A stretch of 64,000 nucleotides of DNA from Azophilus sp965221755 (GTDB taxonomy: Bacteria > Pseudomonadota > Gammaproteobacteria > Pseudomonadales > Azotimanducaceae). Shown here piece after piece: positions 17,459 through 26,296 of this stretch; position 1 is the stretch's first letter, and each line of letters begins with the position of its first letter. The translations under genes were made by a program, and so were the position numbers. The stretch covers positions 3,286,001 to 3,350,000 of the forward strand of contig OZ244921.1 of assembly GCA_965221755.1 (NCBI GenBank), read 5' to 3'. The notes beneath the pieces were generated by a model. It searched no databases. It was not told the DNA's origin and saw only the letters and a list, made by a program, of their open reading frames with translations.

Positions 17459-19153
17459 CTACTTTTCGCGAACGTAACGTCCCGGAGCCTCCTCCAGCGG
17501 GGGATGGGCCTTCGAGCCCAAGCTGGCCGGGGCGGCTTTCAGATCGGAATGGCCCTGCAGCCAAGCCACCCAATGGCGGCGCCAATTGCCTCGGGTTTCG
17601 GTGGCGCGCTCCGCCCAGCCGTCAGCGGATTCCGGCAGTGAATCGGCCATCCAATAGCGCAGGTGGCGGTTGTCCGGACGGGCGCTGATCGTCTGGGTGT
17701 GGTTCTGGTCGGTCAGCACGAAGGTCACTTCGCCGCCGAACAGGTGAACGCTGCGGTAGCAGGCCTTCCAGGGCGTGATGTGATCGGTGGCGCCGGCCAT
17801 GACGTAAACGGGATGGCGGGTCGCGGAGAGGTCCACGCGCCGTCCCAGCACCCGCAACTCCTTCTTCGGCAGGCTGTTGCGGTGCGAGAGGTCGATGAAG
17901 TCGCACTGCATCTCGGCCGGCACCCGCGTGTAGTCCATGGACCAGAACAGCAGCGGATGGGCCATGGGCGATTCGCCGCGGAAGTAGTTGCTGCGAATGA
18001 AGCTGAAGATGCTCTCGTCAAGGCGCAGCATGGCGAACATCTCCAGGATGTCCCGTTCCCGCATCATGCCTTGACGGCGGACGGCCTGCTTTTGGGCGAC
18101 GACGGACTGGTCGGTGACGAACAGCGTGAAGTCGCTGTCGCCGGGTCGGTTGTCGAGGATGCTGACGAACAGCGACAGCGAGTTGATCCAGTTGTCGCCG
18201 CGAGCGTTCAAGGCCCCGGCCGCCGCCGCCGCCGTGGTGCCGCCGGCGCACAGTCCGATCACGTCGATCTTGCGCTGGCGGCTGACGCTGCGCACCACTT
18301 CCAAAGCGGTGATGACGCCTTCGGCATAGGTGTCCAGCGACCAGTTGGCGTGCTCCCGGCCGGGGTTGCGCCAGCTCATGGCGAACACCTGAATGCCGGC
18401 ATCCACCAATTCCTTGAACAGGCTCCGATCCGGCGTCAAGTCCCCCAGATAGAAGCGGTTGACTTGGCTGAACACATAGAGCAAGGGGCGCTTGCGGACC
18501 TTTTCGGTGGTCGGGTTGTACTGAATCAACTCGAAGAGTTCGTTGCGGTGGATCACCGCCCCCGGCGTGGCGGCCACGTCCTTGCCCAACTCGAAGGCGC
18601 TGCGGTCGGCCACGGCCGGATAGCCGTGGTTGTTGAGCAGATCGTCGGCGAAGTTGCGCGCTCCCCGGGTCAGGCTCTGACCTTGGCTTTCTTGAGCGGC
18701 TTTCAGGGTTTCAGGCGTAAAAGGCTGATTAACAGGAGAAAAAACGTCTTTGGCGGCATCGAGCACGAAACGCGCCCGTTGCCGCTCAATGCCCTCGAGG
18801 CCGGACTTCGCCAGCCAATCATCCAGCGCATCCGCCCACGCGACATAGGACTGCCGCACGCGCTTGAACCAAGGATCCTGCGACCAGGCGGCATCCCCAA
18901 AACGCCTATCGGCAGGCGGTTCGGCGTCGCGGGTGCCGAACCAGATGCCGAGCATCTCGGCCTGCAGCTTCTGCCCGGTCTCCCACAGCAGCCGGGGCTG
19001 CTCCAGGGCCTGGGCCACGACCTGCCCCCAAGCCCTGGCCAGCGAGCGCGGATCCGCGCCCAAACCGCTGTTCAGGGCCACGCCCTCGACTTGATCCGCC
19101 AGTCCAGCGCCAGAGGCCGCATCGGCTGCTTGTTGGGGTTCGGACTCGCTCAT
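17459..19153 (-). CDS. phaC: Poly(3-hydroxyalkanoate) synthase
   Basis: 564-residue synthase that polymerises (R)-3-hydroxyacyl-CoA into storage granules. The lipase-like box IGLCAGGTT holds the nucleophilic Cys; catalytic Asp and His lie in GATDHITPW and TDQNHTQTIS; the tail SLPESADGWAE ... APGRYVREK is the usual C-terminal signature. Start set at the ATG at 19153 (MSESEPQQAAD), which has AGGAG five bases upstream; the frame stays open 15 codons further. Length lies in the class I/II range; no PhaE or PhaR gene is next to it. It faces a ThDP enzyme gene across a 391-bp intergenic region. Confidence 0.93.
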   Translation of the reverse strand: MSESEPQQAADAASGAGLADQVEGVALNSGLGADPRSLARAWGQVVAQALEQPRLLWETGQKLQAEMLGIWFGTRDAEPPADRRFGDAAWSQDPWFKRVRQSYVAWADALDDWLAKSGLEGIERQRARFVLDAAKDVFSPVNQPFTPETLKAAQESQGQSLTRGARNFADDLLNNHGYPAVADRSAFELGKDVAATPGAVIHRNELFELIQYNPTTEKVRKRPLLYVFSQVNRFYLGDLTPDRSLFKELVDAGIQVFAMSWRNPGREHANWSLDTYAEGVITALEVVRSVSRQRKIDVIGLCAGGTTAAAAAGALNARGDNWINSLSLFVSILDNRPGDSDFTLFVTDQSVVAQKQAVRRQGMMRERDILEMFAMLRLDESIFSFIRSNYFRGESPMAHPLLFWSMDYTRVPAEMQCDFIDLSHRNSLPKKELRVLGRRVDLSATRHPVYVMAGATDHITPWKACYRSVHLFGGEVTFVLTDQNHTQTISARPDNRHLRYWMADSLPESADGWAERATETRGNWRRHWVAWLQGHSDLKAAPASLGSKAHPPLEEAPGRYVREK

Positions 19154-19313
19154 CGCTCCTGCCTTCCACTCAAAACCAGAACGGCCGAACTCGGCCACCC
19201 TTCCAAGCCGCGCATTATAGCCTCAAGCCCTGTTGCGGCTTCATCCATGCAAGCCGCCGCCCGTCCGCTGCGCGAGCCGCGGTTCGCATTGACGCCTGCC
19301 GGGACGAAACGCC

Positions 19314-19428
19314 CGTTGAACGGGCCGCCCGCCCCGGGGACAGGGCCTGACGCGGATTTCAACGCCCAACGCCCAATGCCTTGGGTCGGGAACGTTGAAC
19401 GGGCCGCCCGCCCCGGGGACAGGGCCTG
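19314..19428. repeat. Two perfect 36-bp direct repeats between phaC and the ThDP enzyme gene
   Basis: The sequence beginning CGTTGAACGGGCCGCCCGCC and ending GACAGGGCCTG occurs at 19314-19349 and again, identical, at 19393-19428. The spacing is 79 bp. The repeats sit in the middle of the divergent intergenic region 19154-19544, so they may be regulator sites for one or both genes or a recent duplication. No clear promoter boxes were seen. Confidence 0.7.
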
Positions 19429-19544
19429 CGCCTTGGCCGGCGGTCGAAAATGCTCGACGATGGCCTTGGCTGCGCTTCCGGGCAGTTGCCGCGCCGGCGT
19501 CAATTGCTCTACCTTTCGCCTTTCCCACCCGCTAAGGCAATCCA

Positions 19545-21209
19545 ATGCGCGGACGTCAAGTTTTCATGGACAGCCTCATCGCCCATGGCGTTGAGGCCAT
19601 CTTCGGCAATCCAGGGACGACGGAGAATCCGCTGCTCGACAGTCTCGCCGACCATCCTGGGATTCGTTACCACACGGCGCTCCATGAAGGGGTGGCGGTC
19701 GGCGCGGCCAAGGGGTACGCCCAGGCCAGCGGCAAGGCGGGCGTGGTCAACCTGCACGTCGCGCCGGGGCTCGGCAACGGCATCGGCATGATCTACGGCG
19801 CGTTGAAGGGCCGTACGCCGATGATCGTCACCGCCGGGCAGCAGGACACCCGGCTGCGGCTGCGCGAACCGCTGCTGTCCCACGATCTGGTGGCGATGGC
19901 GGCGCCGGTGACCAAATGGAGCGCCGAGCCGCGCAGCGCCGACGAAATGGCGACCACGCTGCGCCGGGCCTTCCGCATCGCCGTCGAAGCGCCCGCCGGA
20001 CCGGTGTTCATCGCCCTGCCGGTGGACGTGATGGAGCAGGAGACCGAGCTCGGGGCGCAAGCGCCGGACGGGCTGCACGCCCATCCCCAAGCTCAGGACA
20101 GCGGCGTGGCGGCGGCGGTGGCGGCGTTGCTGGGCTGTTCCTCACCCGCCGTCATCGCCGGGGACGACGTGGCCGCGGCAGGCGCGGGCGATGCGTTGAA
20201 GGCCTTGGCCGAACGGCTCGGCGCACCGGTTTGGCATGAACCGCTGCGCAGCCGCTGCGCCTTGCCGAGCCGCCATCCCAACAACCAGGGACGCATTCCC
20301 TTCGAGGCGGCAACGATCCGCAAGGCGCTGGCGAGCCACGATCTCGTGCTGCTGGTCGGCGCCAACCTCATCGAGGAGCTCTGGTTCGACCCCGGCCCCC
20401 TGCTGCCGGAGGCCGCCACCGTTGTTCATTTGTGCGAATCGCCCAGTCGGCTGGCCTTCAACCACCGGGCGGACGTCGCAATGGTCGGCGACCTGCGCGA
20501 CGCCATGCAACGCATCGACGCGCAATTCGCCGAGCTGGGCGGGGATGCCGCGCGAACCCTCGCCCAAGCGCGCAACGAAGCCTTCCTCAGCGCTCGGCAA
20601 GCCCGCCGAAAGGCCGCCGCCGAGGCCCTGTCGAAGGTCTGGGACGCACGGCCAATGACGCCTCGACGGGTGCTGCACGAGATCAGCGACGCCCTGCCCC
20701 GGCAAGCCATCGTCGTCGATGAGACCATCACCGGCTCTCTGGAAGTGGCTGCGCTGTTCGACTTTCGCGGCCCCGGCGACTACTTCTCCGGCCGCGGCGG
20801 CGGCATCGGCCAAGGCATCGCCGCCGCCTTGGGCGTTCAGGTGGCGCAGCCTGACCGGCCGGTGGTGGCCCTGTCCGGCGACGGCTCGGCGATGTACAGC
20901 ATTCAGGCCCTCTGGAGCGCCGCCCACAGCGGCCTGCCGATCATCTTCGTCATCCTGTCGAATCGGGAGTACCGGGTGCTCAAGCTCAACCTCGACGCCT
21001 ATCGGCGCCGCTTCAACGCCGAATCGAACCGGCCCTACCCGCACATGGATCTGGTCAACCCGACATTGGGCTTCGTGGACATGGCCAAGGGCATGGGCGT
21101 CGCCGGCGAGCAGGTCAGCGAACCGGAGGCCCTGACGGCGGCGCTGCGCCGCGCCTTGGCGGCCGGCAAGCCTTATCTGATCGACGTCATTGTTTCCGGA
21201 ACCCAATGA
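19545..21209 (+). CDS. Thiamine-diphosphate enzyme, benzoylformate decarboxylase-like
   Basis: 554 residues with the three-domain layout of ThDP decarboxylases. The activating Glu is in ALHEGVAVGAA (about residue 48); the cofactor-binding motif GDGSAMYSIQALWSAAHSGL continues to the Asn of ILSN near residues 445-475. FGNPGTTENPLLDSL at the N-terminus matches benzoylformate decarboxylase (MdlC) and related enzymes, as does the EYRVLKLNLDAY region. It would decarboxylate or ligate a 2-oxo acid; the real substrate is not clear. Neighbouring phaC is divergent and an MFS transporter follows. Confidence 0.88.
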   Translation: MRGRQVFMDSLIAHGVEAIFGNPGTTENPLLDSLADHPGIRYHTALHEGVAVGAAKGYAQASGKAGVVNLHVAPGLGNGIGMIYGALKGRTPMIVTAGQQDTRLRLREPLLSHDLVAMAAPVTKWSAEPRSADEMATTLRRAFRIAVEAPAGPVFIALPVDVMEQETELGAQAPDGLHAHPQAQDSGVAAAVAALLGCSSPAVIAGDDVAAAGAGDALKALAERLGAPVWHEPLRSRCALPSRHPNNQGRIPFEAATIRKALASHDLVLLVGANLIEELWFDPGPLLPEAATVVHLCESPSRLAFNHRADVAMVGDLRDAMQRIDAQFAELGGDAARTLAQARNEAFLSARQARRKAAAEALSKVWDARPMTPRRVLHEISDALPRQAIVVDETITGSLEVAALFDFRGPGDYFSGRGGGIGQGIAAALGVQVAQPDRPVVALSGDGSAMYSIQALWSAAHSGLPIIFVILSNREYRVLKLNLDAYRRRFNAESNRPYPHMDLVNPTLGFVDMAKGMGVAGEQVSEPEALTAALRRALAAGKPYLIDVIVSGTQ

Positions 21210-21391
21210 AGTCGGGGCCGGCCCGCAGGGCGGCGGCGTGCATGGCCTGGCGTTGGCCGCGATGGCCGACAACACCGGGCCCTGGCAGCGCACACCCGGA
21301 GTCCGAGTGCAGCCGTGCCGCTGCGCCGGGCTGAGGGCGCGGCCCGCCAACCGCGGCAACCGCAGGGGATTGAGCGCATTCGAAGCCGGCA

Positions 21392-21490
21392 TGTGAATGT
21401 GCGGGCTCAGAAACACATGGGAATCCGATCCACGCAACAGCAGCGTAGTTTCGCGCCAGCGAAACCACAACGCGAACCAAAGGTTCGCGC
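21392..21490 (+). repeat. Dispersed palindromic repeat, copy 3 (two hairpins)
   Basis: Best-preserved copy: GTGCGGGCTCAGAAACACAT, GGGAATCCGATCCACGCAAC, then hairpin GTTTCGC (21448-21454)/GCGAAAC (21459-21465) and a second hairpin CGCGAACC (21471-21478)/GGTTCGCG (21482-21489). It ends 15 bp before the -10 box of the MFS gene. The stretch 21210-21391 shows nothing else. Confidence 0.8.
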
Positions 21491-21504
21491 GGGCGCGCCG
21501 CCGC

Positions 21505-21510
21505 TATAAT
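21505..21510 (+). promoter_or_regulatory. -10 box giving a probable leaderless MFS transcript
   Basis: Perfect TATAAT followed by exactly six bases and the ATG at 21517, so the transcript would begin at or next to the start codon. The -35 is weak (TTCGCG at 21484-21489, 15-bp spacer) and lies inside the repeat's second hairpin. Confidence 0.55.
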
Positions 21511-21516
21511 CGCTTG

Positions 21517-22719
21517 ATGCAGCGGCGCGCCAACCTGACCCTCTACTTCCTGGCTCAAGTGATCTTCGTCTCCGGATCGGTGCTGATCGTGACCTTGGGC
21601 GGCATCGTCGGCAGCGAGCTGGCGCCGCACCCGTCGCTGGCCACCCTGCCGCCGTCGCTGATGGTGGTCGGCACAGCCTTGGCGACGGTGCCGGCGGCGC
21701 TGCTGATGCAGCGCATCGGACGCCGCTTTGGCTTCGCGAGCGGCGCCGTGCTTGCCGCAGGCGGCGCTCTGTTGGCCGCCCTGGGCTTGGAGATCAAGAG
21801 CTTCGCGCTGTTCACGGCGGCGGTTGGGCTGATCGGCGCCACCCTCGCGTTCAGCGCCCAATTCCGCTTTGCCGCCGCCGAAAGCGTGGCGCCGGAGAAG
21901 GCCGGTTGGGCCATATCCATCATCCTGCTGGGCTCCATCGGCGGCGCCGTCATCGGGCCCGAACTGGCGACCCGCAGCCCCGGCTGGATTGAGGGCCAGC
22001 CCTACCAGGGAGCGCTGCTGGCGATGGCGGGCCTCTATGCGCTCGCCGCGTCCCTGCTGCTGCTCACCCGCAACCCCGCCCCCGTGAGCGACGCGGCAAA
22101 TCGCGAACCGGGACGGCCGCTCCTTGCGATCGCCGCCCAGCCCGCCTTCGTCGTGGCCGTTCTGGCTGGGGTGATCGGACAGGGCGTGATGATCTTCATC
22201 ATGACCGCCACTCCGATCAGCATGCATGTCGTGGACGGCCACAGCATCGACGACACCGCCCGGGTGATCCAGGCGCACGTGGTGGCCATGTACCTGCCGT
22301 CGCTGGCTTCTGCGCCCCTGATCCAGCGCTTCGGGACGCATAAACTGATGACGGCCGGCGCCGTCGCCCTAAGCGCCACGGTGGCGGTCGGCCTGGCCGG
22401 CCACGAACTGATGCACTACTGGTGGGCGCTGGTGCTGCTGGGCGTCGGCTGGAACTTCCTCTTCGTCGGCGGCACCACTGCGCTGGTGGCGACCTACCGA
22501 CCGGCGGAGAGGTTCCGCGCCCAAGCGCTCAACGACTTCAGCATCTTCGGCGCATCGGCCCTGGCCAGTCTGATGGCGGGCGCCCTGCTGCACGGCTTCG
22601 GCTGGTCCGCCGTGCTGCTCTCCACCCTGCCCGCGCTGGGGCTGATGCTGCTTGCGGTCATCCACGCTCAAGCCCTTCGGCGTCAGGCCGCGGTCCCCGA
22701 GGCGGGGCGCAACCCCTGA
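21517..22719 (+). CDS. Major facilitator superfamily transporter
   Basis: 400-residue inner-membrane permease with about 12 hydrophobic segments. The motif-A-like loop LLMQRIGRRFGFASG lies between helices 2 and 3. The real start is the ATG at 21517 (MQRRANLTLYFLAQ); the open frame further upstream is repeat sequence. There is no ribosome site, in keeping with the leaderless promoter. Substrate unknown; drug or metabolite efflux is usual for this type. It converges on the phosphatase gene. Confidence 0.87.
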   Translation: MQRRANLTLYFLAQVIFVSGSVLIVTLGGIVGSELAPHPSLATLPPSLMVVGTALATVPAALLMQRIGRRFGFASGAVLAAGGALLAALGLEIKSFALFTAAVGLIGATLAFSAQFRFAAAESVAPEKAGWAISIILLGSIGGAVIGPELATRSPGWIEGQPYQGALLAMAGLYALAASLLLLTRNPAPVSDAANREPGRPLLAIAAQPAFVVAVLAGVIGQGVMIFIMTATPISMHVVDGHSIDDTARVIQAHVVAMYLPSLASAPLIQRFGTHKLMTAGAVALSATVAVGLAGHELMHYWWALVLLGVGWNFLFVGGTTALVATYRPAERFRAQALNDFSIFGASALASLMAGALLHGFGWSAVLLSTLPALGLMLLAVIHAQALRRQAAVPEAGRNP

Positions 22720-22769
22720 GCGCATTCGACGGTCGGATCAATCCCTGAAACGCAAGGCAATCCCGGCCT

Positions 22770-23570
22770 TCAGGCTTCGGCACTGACGACGTACCGGGAG
22801 CGAAGGCGCCGGCGGGCCGCGTCGTCGAGGCCGATGGCCTGCTCGATGTAATGCTCCACGCCTTCAAACTCCGCGGCGATGGCGTCGTAGGCGGCGCGCA
22901 GGTACTCCGGGCGGACGCCGAACAGCGCCATGGTGGATTCCCGGTCGGCTTCAAGATCGGTCCACAGCCGCGATCGGATGCGCTTGAGCACATAGCCTTC
23001 GTAGTCAAGCGCCTCGTTGGTCAGCAGGTAGTCCTCAAGCACCGTGGCTTCGGACACACCCAACGCATGCAGAATGAGGGCGCAGGCGAACCCGGTGCGG
23101 TCCTTGCCCGCCGAGCAGTGGACCAGGAAGGCGCCGTCCTCAAGCTCGAGCAGCCGCTCGAACATCCGAGCGTAGTCCTGGGCGTGGCGGCCGGCCAGGT
23201 CACGGTTGATGCCGACCATGAAGTCGATGCGCTCCGCCAACGTCAAGCCGCCTTCGTTGAGCCGCTCCCGCATGGCCACCGCGCTGCCCGGATCGATGGG
23301 TATCTCCAAGCGGCCAGGCGCGTCAACCAAGTCCGGGGTGGGCTCGGCGGCCTTTTCGTCCGCACGGCGCAGGTCGCAGATCAGCTTGACGTCCAACTCG
23401 GCGAAGGCCCGCCGGCCGACCTCGGTCAGGTCCGCCAAGGTGCCGCAGCGAAACAGCCGTCCGGCAGCCACCCGGCCCCCGTCCTGCGTGGCATAGCCCC
23501 CGAAATCGCGCAGGTTGACCGCACCCTCGAAGCGCAGGATGCGCGGCTGCGGGGCGGCCTCGGCGCTCAC
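22770..23570 (-). CDS. Tyrosine-protein phosphatase (Y_phosphatase3 type)
   Basis: 266 residues. The CX5R loop HCSAGKDRTG has Cys152 as nucleophile and Arg158 for phosphate; NLRDFGGYAT and RLFRCGTLADLTEVG are the N-terminal family signatures (MptpB/IphP-like). These enzymes remove phosphate from protein tyrosine/serine or phosphoinositides. It starts at a GTG (23568-23570) that overlaps the TGA of the FAD oxidoreductase gene by four bases, so it is the last gene of a three-gene operon. Confidence 0.9.
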   Translation of the reverse strand: MSAEAAPQPRILRFEGAVNLRDFGGYATQDGGRVAAGRLFRCGTLADLTEVGRRAFAELDVKLICDLRRADEKAAEPTPDLVDAPGRLEIPIDPGSAVAMRERLNEGGLTLAERIDFMVGINRDLAGRHAQDYARMFERLLELEDGAFLVHCSAGKDRTGFACALILHALGVSEATVLEDYLLTNEALDYEGYVLKRIRSRLWTDLEADRESTMALFGVRPEYLRAAYDAIAAEFEGVEHYIEQAIGLDDAARRRLRSRYVVSAEA

Positions 23571-24892
23571 AGGCCCGGCCCCGGCCGCATCGGCGAGCCG
23601 TCGCTGAACCGTGAGAAGCGGAATCGCTTGAGGTCATGGCCCGGCGCTCGGCCCAGCACCAGTTCCGCCATCACCCGCCCCGCGCCGGGGCCAATGCCAA
23701 AGCCATGCCCGCTGAAGCCGGTGGCGATGAAGAGCCCGGGACGGCCGGGCGCTTCATCCATGACCGGCACCACATCCGGCGTTACGTCGATCATGCCCGC
23801 CCAGGCCTGCTCGATGGGACAGTCCGCCAAGGCCGGCAGCCGGGCGTCGATGCGGCGGCGCATCTGCTTCAAGGCCAATGGGGAAGGCGCCGGATTGAGC
23901 ACCCGGGTGCGCTCAAAAGGGCTTTCGCCGTCGTCCTGCCAACGCTGCGGAGCCATGCGGCCCAGCATGCCGCCGAAACGCAGGCGAACGTAGCGCAGGC
24001 TGGCGGCCAGGCTCGGCAGGAACTTGAGGAAGTGGCGAAATGAGTCCAGCCCGATCAGATGCTCGTTGACGTTGGCGGAAGCCAAGGTGTAGCCGCCGTC
24101 CTGACGGCGGCGGAAAGCGATGTCCGGAGCCGCGGCGTTGCCCGCATAGACGTCCGGCGCCGCCGCCGTGCGGGCGACGGTGGCGCGCACGGTCAGCTGC
24201 GGCAGGTTGATGCCCAAGTGGCGCAGGAACAACGAGGTCCAGGCGCCGCCTGCGCACACCACCGCCAACGCCCGCACCGGCCCCCGCTCAGTGATGACGC
24301 CGGCCACTCGGCCCGCCTCGAGTTCGAGGCCGCGCACGGCGCAGTTCTCGATGATGCGTCCGCCCCGGCGCTGAACGCCCCGGGCGAGGGCGGGCACGGC
24401 CACGAAGGGCTCGGCGCGGGCGTCGCTGGGGGTGTGGAGAGCGCCGACGTACTGGCCGGGCGGGCCGTCGATCAACTCATCGACTTCGGCGCCGGACAGC
24501 ACCCGGGTGTCCAATTGATGCTGTTGCGCCACATCCAGCCATTCGGCATGGCCCGCCAGCTGGCGCTCGGTTGCCGCTAGGTAGGCGACGCCTTGACGGA
24601 CGAAGCCGAGGTCTTCGCCCAACTCGTCCGCCAGCCCCTCCCAAATGTTCTGGCTGTCGATGACGATGGGCAGCTCGTCCGGGTCCCGGCACTGCTTGCG
24701 GATCCAGCCCCAATTGCGGCTCGATTGCTCGCCCGCCACTCGGCCCTTCTCGCAAACCAGGACGCGCGCGCCCCGCTTGGCAAGAAACCAGGCGGTGGAT
24801 ATGCCGATGACGCCGCCGCCAATGACGACGGCATCGACCGCATCGGGCAGCTCATCCTGAAACGAGACGGGAGTCCGGTCGCTGGGGATCAC
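23567..24892 (-). CDS. FAD-dependent oxidoreductase, DAO/sarcosine oxidase-like
   Basis: 441 residues in the D-amino-acid oxidase superfamily. The FAD-binding dinucleotide motif VVIGGGVIGISTAWFLAKRG lies near residues 20-39, and the C-terminal FAD block is GLFIATGFSGHGFGIGPGAG. The frame is open much further upstream, but the GTG at 24892 (VIPSDRTPVSFQDEL) has an AAAGG nearby and gives a normal N-terminus. It would oxidise an amine or amino acid. It is 11 bp after the membrane-protein gene and overlaps the phosphatase gene. Confidence 0.88.
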   Translation of the reverse strand: MIPSDRTPVSFQDELPDAVDAVVIGGGVIGISTAWFLAKRGARVLVCEKGRVAGEQSSRNWGWIRKQCRDPDELPIVIDSQNIWEGLADELGEDLGFVRQGVAYLAATERQLAGHAEWLDVAQQHQLDTRVLSGAEVDELIDGPPGQYVGALHTPSDARAEPFVAVPALARGVQRRGGRIIENCAVRGLELEAGRVAGVITERGPVRALAVVCAGGAWTSLFLRHLGINLPQLTVRATVARTAAAPDVYAGNAAAPDIAFRRRQDGGYTLASANVNEHLIGLDSFRHFLKFLPSLAASLRYVRLRFGGMLGRMAPQRWQDDGESPFERTRVLNPAPSPLALKQMRRRIDARLPALADCPIEQAWAGMIDVTPDVVPVMDEAPGRPGLFIATGFSGHGFGIGPGAGRVMAELVLGRAPGHDLKRFRFSRFSDGSPMRPGPGL

Positions 24893-24903
24893 CGATGCGC
24901 CTT

Positions 24904-25362
24904 TCAGCCTTTGCGCCCGGCGGCCGCCGACTCGTCGGCTTTGGGCGTCGCCTTGTTCACGTTCTGGAACCGAAGGCGCTCCGGGACGGAGAAGAACCCT
25001 CTGGACTTGCGGGCTCCGGCACTGTCCGCCTTCATCAGGCAACTGTATCCCGAAAGCACTGGGAGCATGGCAAAGGCGGCGACGAGCTGCCCCAGGGAGG
25101 GCAGGTGGACCGCATACCATTCGTCGCCGAGGCTGGGGGCCATTTGGAAGAACCCGGCGAAGAAGAACAGCATGCAGCCGGTGGCGCAAACCGCGAGGAT
25201 GCGGGCCGGCCAATGAGGGAGCCTGCGCGCCAAGGTGATGCAGGCGAGCAAGGCGCCGAAGCAGTACATGCCAATGAGAACGTAGGGACGGGCCGGCACG
25301 CCGAGATGCAGCAGGGCCAGCAGTATCAGGCCGGCGCCAATCGCTCCGTTGAGGCATCTCAT
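24904..25362 (-). CDS. Small membrane protein, four hydrophobic segments
   Basis: 152 residues from the ATG at 25362 (MRCLNGAIGAGLILLALLHL). Hydrophobic segments cover about residues 7-22, 27-43, 52-73 and 87-107, and the C-terminal 45 residues are polar and basic. No family recognised. It is the first gene of an operon with the FAD oxidoreductase and phosphatase. A run of ten C bases lies 50 bp upstream of its start. Confidence 0.65.
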   Translation of the reverse strand: MRCLNGAIGAGLILLALLHLGVPARPYVLIGMYCFGALLACITLARRLPHWPARILAVCATGCMLFFFAGFFQMAPSLGDEWYAVHLPSLGQLVAAFAMLPVLSGYSCLMKADSAGARKSRGFFSVPERLRFQNVNKATPKADESAAAGRKG

Positions 25363-25411
25363 CGCTTCATCGTCCGATCCGTCTCCACTGGCGTTCGTGC
25401 TTGGCCGGCCA

Positions 25412-25421
25412 CCCCCCCCCC
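25412..25421 (+). repeat. Ten-base poly-C run
   Basis: Homopolymer of ten C upstream of the 24904-25362 membrane-protein gene. It is the longest homopolymer I noticed. Possible slippage or assembly-error site. The remaining 25422-25614 interval shows no gene. Confidence 0.7.
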
Positions 25422-25614
25422 GCTTATGGCCACTGGCGGGAAATGTGGGCATATAGGTAACGAATAGTCATGCAAGGACGGGCCTAGGTCAATAGATTCA
25501 TCGTCAAAGCGGTTGATCGTTACCGATGGTGACGGCGGGACGCCGCCCGGCGGCAGTCAGGGTTTGCGCTGCGGGGCCAACGCGTTCAGCGGCGCTTGCG
25601 CGGCCCCGCCAAGC

Positions 25615-26169
25615 TCAAACCTCCCAGCCCGGCAAGCCCGCATCGGCCTGCACGCCAAAAGCGTTGAGCGCCATCGAGACCAGGTTGTACTGGCCGACGG
25701 TGAACACCACGTCCATCAACTGCTGCGTGTTCAGGCGTTGGGCCAGCCCCGCCCAAGTCGCATCGCCGACATGGGCGTCCTCATGCAGCTCCTCGACGGC
25801 TTGGAACAGCAGCCGGTCGAGAGCGGACAGGCCCGGCGTCGCCGAGCCGGTTTGACAAGCGCGGATTTCCGCATCCGTCATGCCCGCTTGCCGGGCGATG
25901 AGCACGTGCTGGCCCCACTCGTAGCCCGATTGGCAAAGATGGCCGATGCGCAGGATCAGCAGTTCGCGTTCCCGAATCGGCAGCGTGGACTTGCCGAGGA
26001 TGTGGTTGGCGAACACCATCCAGCGCCGCATCAGCTGCGGATGCTGGGCGAGGGTCCGCATGATGTTCAGATTGCGTGCGCTCTCGGCCATGGAAGCCAT
26101 GAACTCCCGCGCCTCGGCGCTCTGCCGCCCCGGCTCAAGGGGTTCGATCCGGGGTTGGTCAAGCCGCAT
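25615..26169 (-). CDS. Carboxymuconolactone decarboxylase-family protein
   Basis: 184-residue all-helical CMD-fold protein (REFMASMAESARNLNIMRTL, then LPIRERELLILRIGHLCQSG and YEWGQHVLIARQAGM). The usual redox pair CxxC is reduced to a single Cys (LCQSGYEW), so a thioredoxin-like peroxidase role is unlikely; the E-x-x-H-H/QH arrangement is that of the YEW-H subgroup. It follows the P450 gene by 127 bp in the same direction and is probably part of that operon. Function in the pathway is not known. Confidence 0.85.
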   Translation of the reverse strand: MRLDQPRIEPLEPGRQSAEAREFMASMAESARNLNIMRTLAQHPQLMRRWMVFANHILGKSTLPIRERELLILRIGHLCQSGYEWGQHVLIARQAGMTDAEIRACQTGSATPGLSALDRLLFQAVEELHEDAHVGDATWAGLAQRLNTQQLMDVVFTVGQYNLVSMALNAFGVQADAGLPGWEV

Positions 26170-26296
26170 CAGCCATGCTCTCCGATGGGTTTTCCCGATT
26201 GCGGGATGAGGTTGTCACGCGACCCGGCTTCTGCGCCCGGCTCCGGGCGCTGCGCCGCCTAAGCGGCGCATCTTGTTGGTCTGAGGCATCGCCCCG

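Noticed and set aside
17663..19594. 643-codon plus frame opposite phaC
   Set aside because: Antisense shadow of phaC; no family likeness.
20142..21470. 442-codon minus frame opposite the ThDP enzyme
   Set aside because: Shadow; its supposed N-terminus is repeat copy 3.
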